Shown piece after piece: positions 1-5,035 of a stretch of 5,035 bases of DNA. The position numbers and the translations under genes are program-made. A model generated the notes under the pieces. The model had not been told where the DNA came from, did not search any database, and saw nothing but the letters and a program-made list of their open reading frames with translations. Position 1 is the first letter of the stretch. Each line of letters starts with the position of its first letter. Source of the DNA: Actinomycetales bacterium (GTDB taxonomy: Bacteria > Actinomycetota > Actinomycetes > Actinomycetales > Cellulomonadaceae); the NCBI GenBank assembly GCA_015655615.1, contig JAATES010000304.1, forward strand, positions 1 through 5,035, in the 5' to 3' direction.

Positions 1-422
1 CCTTGCCGGTGGAGGCACTGCTCCGACCGGTGGTGTTCCTCCAGGCCGATGACTCCCTCGACAGGGTGCGTCGCCTCCTGGGCCGGCCGAGCGGGGCGGC
101 GGACCCCCACCTGAGGGACCCGGCCCGGGACACGATCGGATTCATCAACGCAGCGTCCTGCGTCGTCGACCCGGTGGCATTGGCGTCCGTATCGGAGGCC
201 GATGTCGTCCAGGCCACCGCCAGTGCGGTCATGGTGCCGGTCAGCGTGGCGGTCGTGGAAGGGGATTCCAGTGCTCGAGTCAGCGACGTCACGGCGGCCG
301 TATTCGATGCCTGCCTGAGTCATCAGCTGGTGCTCATACGGACCAGCCAGGGAATTCTCGGCGGCGTGCTCGCGTCCGATGTGGCCCGGTTCGAGGCATC
401 GTCCCGGGCCGGTCAGGTCTAG
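1..422 (+). CDS. C-terminal part of a CBS-like domain protein, possibly a site-2 (M50) metalloprotease; 5' end outside window
   Basis: The reading frame is open from the left edge (the first full codon is at base 3) to a TAG at 420-422, so about 139 C-terminal residues are visible. They look like a divergent CBS pair. The first half has a block resembling 'PVVFLQADDSLDRVRRLL' and then 'DTIGFINAAS'. The second half has a strand-helix segment ending 'GILGGVLASDVARFEA', close to the 'G-x-hydrophobic-G-V-L-x-x-x-D-V-A-R' end of a CBS motif. In many Actinobacteria the gene before the tRNA m1A58 methyltransferase and proteasomal ATPase encodes a membrane site-2 protease with C-terminal CBS domains, which is why I suggest that family. 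The catalytic HExxH region and membrane helices would lie upstream and are not visible, so the protease call is inference from position and domain end. The TTG at base 3 is unlikely to be the true start. trmI begins only 11 bases after the stop, so the two genes are probably co-transcribed. Confidence 0.5.
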   Translation, partial: LPVEALLRPVVFLQADDSLDRVRRLLGRPSGAADPHLRDPARDTIGFINAASCVVDPVALASVSEADVVQATASAVMVPVSVAVVEGDSSARVSDVTAAVFDACLSHQLVLIRTSQGILGGVLASDVARFEASSRAGQV

Positions 423-433
423 ACTCGGCCGAC

Positions 434-1450
434 GTGACCGATCATCAGCACGCTGCGCCTACGGGAGCCGATCTCCGACGAGGTCTGTTCCGCGCGGGAG
501 ACAAAGTCCAACTGACCGACACGAGAGGACGCCTGCACACCATCACGCTGGCCCAGGGGGGCGAGTTCCACACGCACCGGGGCTTCGTCCGGCACGACGA
601 TCTGCTCGGCCAGCCTGAGGGCCTGGCCGTGCGCAGTACGCAGGGCGTCGAGTACACCGCCTTTCGTCCGCTCCTGAGTGACTACGTGCTGTCCATGCCC
701 CGGGGCGCGGCGGTGGTCTATCCCAAGGATGCCGGGCAGATCGTCGCCATGGCAGACATCTTCCCCGGGGCTCGGGTGGTGGAGGCAGGAGTGGGCTCGG
801 GTGGCCTCAGCCTGGCGCTGCTGCGTGCGGTGGGCGATAAGGGCAGCCTCCTCTCGATCGAGCGACGTGAGGATTTTGCCGCGATCGCTCAGGGCAATGT
901 GGAGACCTTCTTCGGAGGTCCGCACCCGGCGTGGACCTTGTCACTGGGAGACCTCAGCGATGTCCTCCCCACGGCGGCTGAGCCGGGCACGGTCGACCGT
1001 GTGGTCCTGGACATGCTGGCACCCTGGGAGAACCTCGAGTCCGTGGCGACGGCGCTGGCGCCGGGTGGCGTGCTTATCGCGTACGTCGCCACCACGACCC
1101 AGCTGTCGCGGCTCGCCGAGGATCTGCGAGCCGACGGACGGTACAGCGAGCCCGCTGCCTGGGAGACGATCGTGCGCGGCTGGCACCTGGAAGGACTCGC
1201 CGTGCGGCCCGAGCACCGCATGATGGCCCACACCGGCTTCTTGATCAGTTCCCGCCGGATGGCCGACGGCGAGCACATTCCCGAACGACGACGGCGCCCC
1301 GCGAAGGGTGCGTATCCGCCCGATACGGTGGTGGAGACGTGGACTGAGGAGGACTTCGGCGAGCGAGAGGTCTCCGACAAGAGCCTGCGACGCGCGCGCC
1401 GTGCGGCCGGGCGACCGCGGCCGACGGGCGGAGCACCGGCCGCTGAATGA
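434..1450 (+). CDS. trmI: tRNA (adenine-58-N1)-methyltransferase TrmI
   Basis: This SAM-dependent enzyme methylates N1 of adenine 58 in the T-loop of tRNAs and usually works as a homotetramer. The 338-residue product resembles M. tuberculosis Rv2118c along its length as I recall that sequence. An N-terminal beta domain carries 'EFHTHRG' (about 44-50) and a linker 'DYVLSMPRG' (83-91) with 'YPKDAGQI' (96-103). Next is the Rossmann motif I 'VVEAGVGSGGLSLALL' (115-130), the acidic post-I 'SIERRED' (141-147), motif IV 'VLDMLAPWE' (191-199), and the C-terminal 'HTGFL' strand (266-270). After about residue 280 there is a basic, Arg/Pro-rich tail of some 58 residues that Rv2118c lacks. The start is GTG at 434, the only plausible one before the conserved N-terminal 'VQLTD' strand. 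No Shine-Dalgarno sequence is visible, so translation may depend on reinitiation from the gene ending 11 bases upstream. It lies upstream of arc, the usual actinobacterial order. Confidence 0.95.
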   Translation: MTDHQHAAPTGADLRRGLFRAGDKVQLTDTRGRLHTITLAQGGEFHTHRGFVRHDDLLGQPEGLAVRSTQGVEYTAFRPLLSDYVLSMPRGAAVVYPKDAGQIVAMADIFPGARVVEAGVGSGGLSLALLRAVGDKGSLLSIERREDFAAIAQGNVETFFGGPHPAWTLSLGDLSDVLPTAAEPGTVDRVVLDMLAPWENLESVATALAPGGVLIAYVATTTQLSRLAEDLRADGRYSEPAAWETIVRGWHLEGLAVRPEHRMMAHTGFLISSRRMADGEHIPERRRRPAKGAYPPDTVVETWTEEDFGEREVSDKSLRRARRAAGRPRPTGGAPAAE

Positions 1451-1470
1451 GGCGTGGACACTCCCGTGCG

Positions 1471-1493
1471 CCGTCACCGACCGACGGTAGTCT
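1471..1493 (+). promoter_or_regulatory. Candidate arc promoter -10 element abutting an inverted repeat
   Basis: CCGTC (1471-1475) and GACGG (1483-1487) form an inverted repeat with a 7-base loop. It is followed directly by TAGTCT (1488-1493), which fits the actinobacterial sigma-A -10 pattern TAnnnT. A TTGACA-like TGGACA lies at 1455-1460, but its 27-base spacing to the hexamer is too long for a normal promoter. A promoter here, with the repeat as an operator or weak trmI terminator, is speculative; 5-bp repeats are common by chance at this GC content. Confidence 0.2.
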
Positions 1494-1510
1494 GAAGAAG
1501 GGCGTCGATG

Positions 1511-1538
1511 TGCCGATGCCCCTCGGCAGAGGCCGATG
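1511..1538 (+). promoter_or_regulatory. Mutually exclusive hairpins in the arc leader
   Basis: TGCCGA (1511-1516) pairs perfectly with TCGGCA (1523-1528) across a 6-base loop. The same TCGGC (1523-1527) can pair instead with a second GCCGA (1532-1536) across a 4-base AGAG loop. GCCGATG occurs twice as a direct repeat (1512-1518 and 1532-1538). The two stems cannot form together. They end about 20 bases before the arc Shine-Dalgarno sequence. The pairing is seen directly; any attenuation or regulatory role is inference. Confidence 0.25.
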
Positions 1539-1555
1539 ACGTGTGACCCACGGGC

Positions 1556-1560
1556 GGAGG
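1556..1560 (+). promoter_or_regulatory. Ribosome binding site of arc
   Basis: GGAGG lies four bases before the ATG at 1565. This is a strong Shine-Dalgarno core at slightly short spacing, and it favours this ATG over the next in-frame ATG at 1658, which has only a weak GGA upstream. Confidence 0.7.
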
Positions 1561-1564
1561 ACGG

Positions 1565-3259
1565 ATGACTGATCCAGTCGACAGCGGCTCTCAACGGGCC
1601 TCTGACCATGCGGTCCCAGGGGCTTCGCTGCCGCGATATCCCGGACCGGAGCATCGGATGAACGAGGTCACGGTGCTGTTGTCCCGGAACGAACGGCTGG
1701 TCGAAGCGCTCCAGGTGGCGCGCGCCAAGATCGTCGAACTGAACGACCAGCTCGATGCGCTGGCCAAGCCGCCAGGCGGCTATGCGGTGTTCCTGGAGTC
1801 GCTGCCGGATGGCACCGTCGTGGTGATGAGCTCGGGGCGGAAGATGCATCTCGGCGTGGGTCCAGGGGTCGATCCTGTCCAGCTGAAGCCCGGTCAGGAA
1901 GTCGGGCTCAACGAAGCGATGACGGTGATCTCCGCGGGAGGCTATGAGCCCACCGGTGAGCTCGTCACCATCAGGGATCTGCTCCCCGATGGTCGGGTTG
2001 TCGTCGTAGGGCCGACGGACGACGAGCACGTCGTGCGTCTCGCGGGCGCCCTGTATGACGAACCGGTGCGGATAGGCGATGCGGTGACGGCCGATCTGCG
2101 CAGTGGATTCGTCTTCGAACGCATTCCTAAGGCTGGCGTCGAAGAGCTGGTCCTCGAGGAGGTTCCGGAGATCGAGTATTCCGACATCGGCGGCCTGGGG
2201 CCGCAGATCGAGATGATCCGCGACGCCGTCGAGCTGCCGTTCAACCACCCGGAGCTCTATCGCGAGCATGGCCTGCGGCCGCCCAAGGGGATATTGCTCT
2301 ACGGGCCGCCGGGATGCGGAAAGACCCTCATCGCGAAGGCGGTGGCGCATTCCCTTGCGGGCATGCGGGGCGCTCAGGACGGTACTCATGAGGCGCGCAG
2401 CTACTTCCTCAATGTCAAGGGCCCCGAACTGCTCAACAAGTACGTGGGCGAGACCGAGCGTCACATCCGGCTGATCTTTGCACGGGCACGCGAGAAGGCG
2501 TCCCAGGGGACGCCCGTGGTGGTGTTCTTCGACGAGATGGAGTCCTTGTTCCGGACTCGGGGGACCGGACTCTCCTCCGATGTCGAGACCACGATCGTGC
2601 CTCAGCTGCTGGCCGAGATCGACGGCGTCGAACGACTCGACAACGTCATCGTCATCGGGGCGTCGAACCGGGAGGACATGATCGACCCCGCGATCCTCCG
2701 TCCCGGTCGCCTCGACGTCAAGATCAAGATCGAACGCCCGGATGCGGAGGCCGCCCTCGACATCTTCGCGAAGTACCTGACGACCGACCTGCCCTTGCAC
2801 CCCGATGACCTGGCCATACACGACGGTGATGCGGCCCGCACCGTCGAGTCGATGCGGCATCGCGTGGTGGAGCGGATCTATGCCGAGACTCCGGAGAACG
2901 AGTTCCTGGAGGTCACGTATGCCTCCGGTGACAAGGAGGTCCTCTATTTCAAGGACTTCAACTCCGGGGCCATGATCCAGAACATCGTCGACCGGGCCAA
3001 GAAGTTCGCCATCAAGGACTATCTGTCCACCGGCGTGCGCGGGTTGCGCGTCGAGCACGTGCTGCAGGGCTGCCTCGACGAATTCCATGAGAACGAAGAC
3101 CTGCCCAACACCACGAACCCGGACGACTGGGCGCGGATCTCCGGCAAGAAGGGCGAGCGGATCGTGTTCCTGCGCACCATCGTGCAGGAGCGCAAGACGG
3201 GGACCCACCCCACGAGCCGGACGATCGACACCGTGCCCAACACCGGACAATACCTCTGA
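1565..3259 (+). CDS. arc: Proteasome-associated AAA ATPase ARC/Mpa
   Basis: This hexameric cytoplasmic ATPase recognises proteins tagged with Pup, unfolds them and passes them to the 20S proteasome. The 564-residue product has all the family's parts. A variable N-terminal stretch is followed by a heptad-like coiled coil (about 33-68) that binds Pup. Two OB-fold segments span about 72-195. The AAA module has Walker A 'GPPGCGKT' (247-254), pore loop 'KYVGE' (292-296), Walker B 'VVVFFDE' (318-324), sensor-1 'GASNRED' with Asn368, and an arginine-finger region 'LRPGRLD' (378-384). The C-terminal part includes the family-typical '[16 protein letters not shown]' (465-480) and '[17 protein letters not shown]' (516-532). 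It ends in GQYL, the tail with penultimate Tyr that docks into the 20S core. Length is somewhat short of M. tuberculosis Mpa (609), mostly at the N-terminus. The start at 1565 is supported by GGAGG. The gene ends facing a convergent acetyltransferase; dop, pup, prcBA and pafA do not follow. No catalytic residue appears to be missing. Confidence 0.97.
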   Translation: MTDPVDSGSQRASDHAVPGASLPRYPGPEHRMNEVTVLLSRNERLVEALQVARAKIVELNDQLDALAKPPGGYAVFLESLPDGTVVVMSSGRKMHLGVGPGVDPVQLKPGQEVGLNEAMTVISAGGYEPTGELVTIRDLLPDGRVVVVGPTDDEHVVRLAGALYDEPVRIGDAVTADLRSGFVFERIPKAGVEELVLEEVPEIEYSDIGGLGPQIEMIRDAVELPFNHPELYREHGLRPPKGILLYGPPGCGKTLIAKAVAHSLAGMRGAQDGTHEARSYFLNVKGPELLNKYVGETERHIRLIFARAREKASQGTPVVVFFDEMESLFRTRGTGLSSDVETTIVPQLLAEIDGVERLDNVIVIGASNREDMIDPAILRPGRLDVKIKIERPDAEAALDIFAKYLTTDLPLHPDDLAIHDGDAARTVESMRHRVVERIYAETPENEFLEVTYASGDKEVLYFKDFNSGAMIQNIVDRAKKFAIKDYLSTGVRGLRVEHVLQGCLDEFHENEDLPNTTNPDDWARISGKKGERIVFLRTIVQERKTGTHPTSRTIDTVPNTGQYL

Positions 3260-3260
3260 C

Positions 3261-3274
3261 GCGAGGCAGCTCGC
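3261..3274. terminator. Short hairpin in the convergent gap, possible bidirectional terminator
   Basis: GCGAG (3261-3265) and CTCGC (3270-3274) form a perfect 5-bp stem with a 4-base loop, within the 30 bases between the arc stop codon and the stop codon of the convergent acetyltransferase gene. Position suits a shared terminator. The stem is short and neither strand has a following T-tract, so this is weak; termination may be Rho-dependent. Confidence 0.3.
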
Positions 3275-3289
3275 AGAAGATCCAGGCTG

Positions 3290-3781
3290 TCAGAGGGTCT
3301 TGCGCATGGTGATGGCAGTGGGCTGGTAGCCGAGCGAATCGTAGAGCGCACGAGCCACATGGTTCTGGCCGAAGACGTTGAGGCCCAGCGTGGCCGCCCC
3401 GTGGTCGCGGGCGACCTCCTCGGCGAGCTCCATGGTGCGCCGGCCGATGCCCTGTCCACGCCGGCTCTCGTCGATATCGATGCTCCACACCCACCATTGG
3501 TGGGGAGTGGCAGCGTCTCGAGGCCCGAGCCACACGGTCCCGGCGGTGATCTCGGTACCGTTCGCCTCGGTCACGACCACGATCAGGACCAGATGACCCG
3601 CCAGCGGGACCCCACCGGGAAAGAACTGGCGGTCCGAAGCCGCTGCGGCGGCATGCGCCTGTTCCGCGGATTCGCCCGTGCCCATCCGCTCGGCGATGTA
3701 GGCAGTGCTCTGGACGCGGCGCCAGGCCGGGAGCTCGTGGGAGGACAGGGGTCGTAATGCGAGGGTGTGCACCGGGACCAC
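3290..3781 (-). CDS. GNAT-family N-acetyltransferase, substrate unknown
   Basis: The 163-residue product has a single GNAT fold. The acetyl-CoA pyrophosphate-binding motif A is 'RRGQGIG' (107-113), preceded by the central strand 'WSIDIDESRRG' (99-109). Motif B is 'LGLNVFGQNHVARALYDSLGY' split over the 132-152 region, with the Asn and the 'ALYDSLGY' helix-turn typical of the family. Length is normal for a stand-alone GNAT enzyme, with no extra domain. The substrate cannot be read from sequence: small molecule, antibiotic or protein N-terminus are all possible. The start is GTG at 3781, with another in-frame GTG at 3772 (residue 4) equally consistent with the first beta strand; neither has a clear Shine-Dalgarno sequence. 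It lies 33 bases after cofD on the same strand, so it is probably the last gene of that operon, and it converges with arc. Confidence 0.88.
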   Translation of the reverse strand: MVPVHTLALRPLSSHELPAWRRVQSTAYIAERMGTGESAEQAHAAAAASDRQFFPGGVPLAGHLVLIVVVTEANGTEITAGTVWLGPRDAATPHQWWVWSIDIDESRRGQGIGRRTMELAEEVARDHGAATLGLNVFGQNHVARALYDSLGYQPTAITMRKTL

Positions 3782-3814
3782 GGTAGCAACCCGGTGGGGC
3801 GAGATGCCGGCCGG

Positions 3815-4819
3815 TCAGTGACGGAGCTCCTCTGCCAGCAGCAAGGACTCCTGGGCCATGGCCTGGGTCGTGGTCAGATCGCTCATCCACAGCGGGACCG
3901 CCTTCGTGAGCAGGCCACGTGCCGTCACACGCCCCGCAGCCTCGTGGTCGATGGAGTCCACCAGCCAGCCGTCGAGAATGCCAAATGCGGCGCGATAGTG
4001 GTGTGCGACGGCCTCGGCCGAGGTCTCGACCCCGATGGCCTGCAGGCAGGCGTCTGCCATGCCCCGGACCGCGGAGCCTCCGATGATCGGGGAGATCCCA
4101 ACGACGGGGGCGGCGGTCGCTGCAAGAGCCGAGGCAATTCCGGGAATCCCCAGGATCGTGCCGATGGAGACCACGGGATTCGATGGCGGCAGCAGGACGA
4201 CGTCGGCCGACTGGATCGACTCGAGGACTCCGGGTGCTGCGACGGAGTGCGCCACCCCGGTCTGCACGAACCGTTCCGCCGGAACTGCGGCGCGCAGGCG
4301 CACCCACCACTCCTCGAAGTGCACGGTGCGCAGGTCGGCAGGTCCGTCGCCGGCCATCACCACCATGGTCTCGACCTCATGGTCGGTCATGGGAAGAATC
4401 GTCGGTGCGATGTCACATCGCTCGCACAGCCGTGCCGTGACACGGCTCAGCGGCCATCCTGCACGGAGCAGCTCCGTCCGTGCCAGATGGGTCGCCAGAT
4501 CACGGTCGCCCAGGGTGAACCAGTCCCAGCCGAGCTGATAGCGCCGCAACTCGGTGGCGACTGTCGCGGTCTCGCCTGCTCGTCCCCAGCCCTGCGACTC
4601 CTCGACGCCCTCGCCCAGGGTGTACATCATGGTGTCGAGGTCGGGACAGACCCGGACCCCATGGAGCCACATGTCATCGCCGGTGTTGACGATCACCGTG
4701 ACGTCCGTGCGGTGCCCGGCGGATTCCAGGTAGGCGAGCAGTCCGCGTGTGAATCGGGCGCCGCCTACGCCCCCGGACAGCACTGTGACCCGACTGACGG
4801 GTGCGGGATGGTGCTTCAT
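3815..4819 (-). CDS. cofD: CofD/FbiA, phospholactate/phosphoenolpyruvate transferase of coenzyme F420 biosynthesis
   Basis: The enzyme joins the deazaflavin Fo to the activated three-carbon phosphate unit. In archaea this is lactyl-diphosphoguanosine, giving F420-0; in mycobacteria FbiA uses enolpyruvyl-diphosphoguanosine, giving dehydro-F420-0. The 334-residue product has the family signature at the N-terminus, 'LSGGVGGARFTRGL' (14-27), then 'NTGDD' (45-49) and 'CPDLDTMMYTL' (58-68), which build the Fo and metal site. Further on are 'GWGRAGET' (77-84), 'LGDRDLATH' (103-111), 'PPSNPVVSIG' (211-220) and 'ISPIIGGSAVRGMAD' (242-256). Length is normal for the family. The ATG at 4819 overlaps the upstream monooxygenase stop codon as ATGA and has GGAG five bases upstream, so translational coupling is likely. 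fbiB/cofE, often adjacent in mycobacteria, is not downstream; an acetyltransferase gene is. Whether the substrate is phospholactate or phosphoenolpyruvate cannot be decided here; by taxonomy the latter is likelier. Confidence 0.95.
   Translation of the reverse strand: MKHHPAPVSRVTVLSGGVGGARFTRGLLAYLESAGHRTDVTVIVNTGDDMWLHGVRVCPDLDTMMYTLGEGVEESQGWGRAGETATVATELRRYQLGWDWFTLGDRDLATHLARTELLRAGWPLSRVTARLCERCDIAPTILPMTDHEVETMVVMAGDGPADLRTVHFEEWWVRLRAAVPAERFVQTGVAHSVAAPGVLESIQSADVVLLPPSNPVVSIGTILGIPGIASALAATAAPVVGISPIIGGSAVRGMADACLQAIGVETSAEAVAHHYRAAFGILDGWLVDSIDHEAAGRVTARGLLTKAVPLWMSDLTTTQAMAQESLLLAEELRH
4816..4819 (-). promoter_or_regulatory. ATGA stop-start overlap coupling monooxygenase and cofD
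   Basis: On the minus strand the cofD start ATG (4819-4817) shares two bases with the TGA stop (4818-4816) of the upstream gene. This arrangement usually means one transcript and translation of the second gene by terminating ribosomes. Confidence 0.8.
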
Positions 4820-5035
4820 CGTGTCTCCAGTGGCGTCGGGACGAGTTGGTAGTCGTCATGCGAGAAGTGGCCGTATGTGGCGCGGAACTCGTCCAAGGTG
4901 CCCGGCCAGAGCAGACCCGGTGAGCCGTCCCGGTTGAGGTACCAGCTCTGGCAGCCCGATGCCCAGACGGTGCGGGAGGTGCGCTCCAGGAGCGCATCCC
5001 GGTCCCGCCGTGCGGCCAGTTCGGTGGCCTCCAGC
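4816..5035 (-). CDS. C-terminal end of a flavin-containing monooxygenase / Baeyer-Villiger-type oxidoreductase; 5' end outside window
   Basis: Translating the minus strand from the right edge gives 72 residues before TGA. They include 'TVWASGCQSWYLNRDGSPG' followed by 'LLWPGTLDEFRATYGHF' and 'DDYQL'. This is the characteristic C-terminal end of actinobacterial NAD(P)/FAD-dependent monooxygenases of the FMO/BVMO class, whose usual pattern is V-W-x-S-G-C-x-S-W-Y, then L-W-P-G, an aromatic F-R and a final D-Y. Such enzymes use FAD and NADPH to insert oxygen into ketones or oxidise heteroatoms; the substrate cannot be told from this part. The FAD- and NADPH-binding GxGxxG motifs would lie outside the window. 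It is the upstream partner of cofD, with a 4-base stop-start overlap. The family call is from my recognition of the C-terminal pattern. Confidence 0.85.
   Translation of the reverse strand, partial: LEATELAARRDRDALLERTSRTVWASGCQSWYLNRDGSPGLLWPGTLDEFRATYGHFSHDDYQLVPTPLETR
4825..4828 (-). promoter_or_regulatory. Ribosome binding site of cofD
   Basis: GGAG on the minus strand lies five bases before the cofD ATG, inside the last codons of the upstream monooxygenase gene. It supports this start, which places the conserved GGVGGA motif at residues 16-21 as expected for the family. Confidence 0.6.

Larger units (their letters stand above)
1451..1564 (+). other. trmI-arc spacer / arc leader region
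   Basis: This 114-base gap separates trmI from arc and contains no convincing gene. It holds a 5-bp inverted repeat (1471-1487), a TAnnnT hexamer (1488-1493), a set of overlapping GCCGA/TCGGC repeats (1511-1538) and the arc ribosome binding site (1556-1560). It is far longer than the 11-base gap upstream of trmI, so arc could have its own promoter or a regulated leader. Read-through from trmI is also possible, because no T-tract terminator is present. Confidence 0.5.

Noticed and set aside
1658..1660. Alternative arc start at the second in-frame ATG (residue 32)
   Set aside because: It would still keep the coiled coil, but it has only a weak GGA upstream, whereas the ATG at 1565 has a clear GGAGG. 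A shorter isoform cannot be excluded.
941..3250. 769-codon open frame on the minus strand opposite trmI and arc
   Set aside because: It is antisense to two strongly conserved genes. Its translation is rich in His, Arg and Asp with no recognisable domain. Long antisense frames are expected when the sense strand has strongly G/C-biased third positions.
3807..3814. CCGGCCGG palindrome just after the cofD stop codon
   Set aside because: An 8-base G/C-only palindrome is expected often by chance here, and there is no T-tract to make it a terminator.
3012..4310. 432-codon minus-strand frame overlapping cofD, the acetyltransferase and the end of arc
   Set aside because: It runs in a shifted frame through two real minus-strand genes and gives an Arg/Gly/Pro-rich low-complexity product, typical of a shadow frame in GC-rich DNA.
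3767..4852. 361-codon open frame on the plus strand across cofD
   Set aside because: It covers the unmistakable cofD gene in antisense, and its Cys/His/Gly-rich translation matches no family I recognise.

Overview
The window comes from a high-GC Gram-positive bacterium (Actinomycetota). Third codon positions are strongly G/C, starts are a mix of ATG and GTG, and the gene content is a diagnostic pair: a Mpa/ARC-type proteasomal AAA ATPase next to a TrmI-type tRNA m1A58 methyltransferase, close to a coenzyme F420 biosynthesis gene (cofD/fbiA). I cannot name the genus from sequence alone.

Layout. Plus strand, bases 1-3259: the C-terminal end of a protein with CBS-like segments, possibly a site-2 protease (cut by the window's left edge); then trmI 11 bases later; then a 114-base spacer with several small inverted repeats; then a complete arc/mpa gene ending in the GQYL proteasome-docking tail. 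Minus strand, bases 5035-3290, read right to left: the C-terminal end of a flavin-containing monooxygenase/Baeyer-Villiger-like enzyme (cut by the right edge); cofD, whose ATG overlaps the monooxygenase stop codon; then a GNAT acetyltransferase 33 bases further on. The two transcription units converge on a 30-base gap (3260-3289) that holds one short hairpin.

How the genes fit together. The plus-strand set is the usual actinobacterial start of the Pup-proteasome neighbourhood. ARC/Mpa unfolds pupylated proteins and feeds them to the 20S core. The genes that normally follow it (dop, pup, prcB, prcA, pafA) are not here, because the strand switches directly after arc. The minus-strand set looks like a small operon joining a flavoenzyme, the F420-assembly transferase and an acetyltransferase; fbiB/cofE is not next to cofD in the visible sequence. 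No mobile element, CRISPR array, tRNA or rRNA was seen. I found no convincing novel system. The points most worth a second look are the isolated arc, the monooxygenase-cofD coupling and the leader structure upstream of arc.
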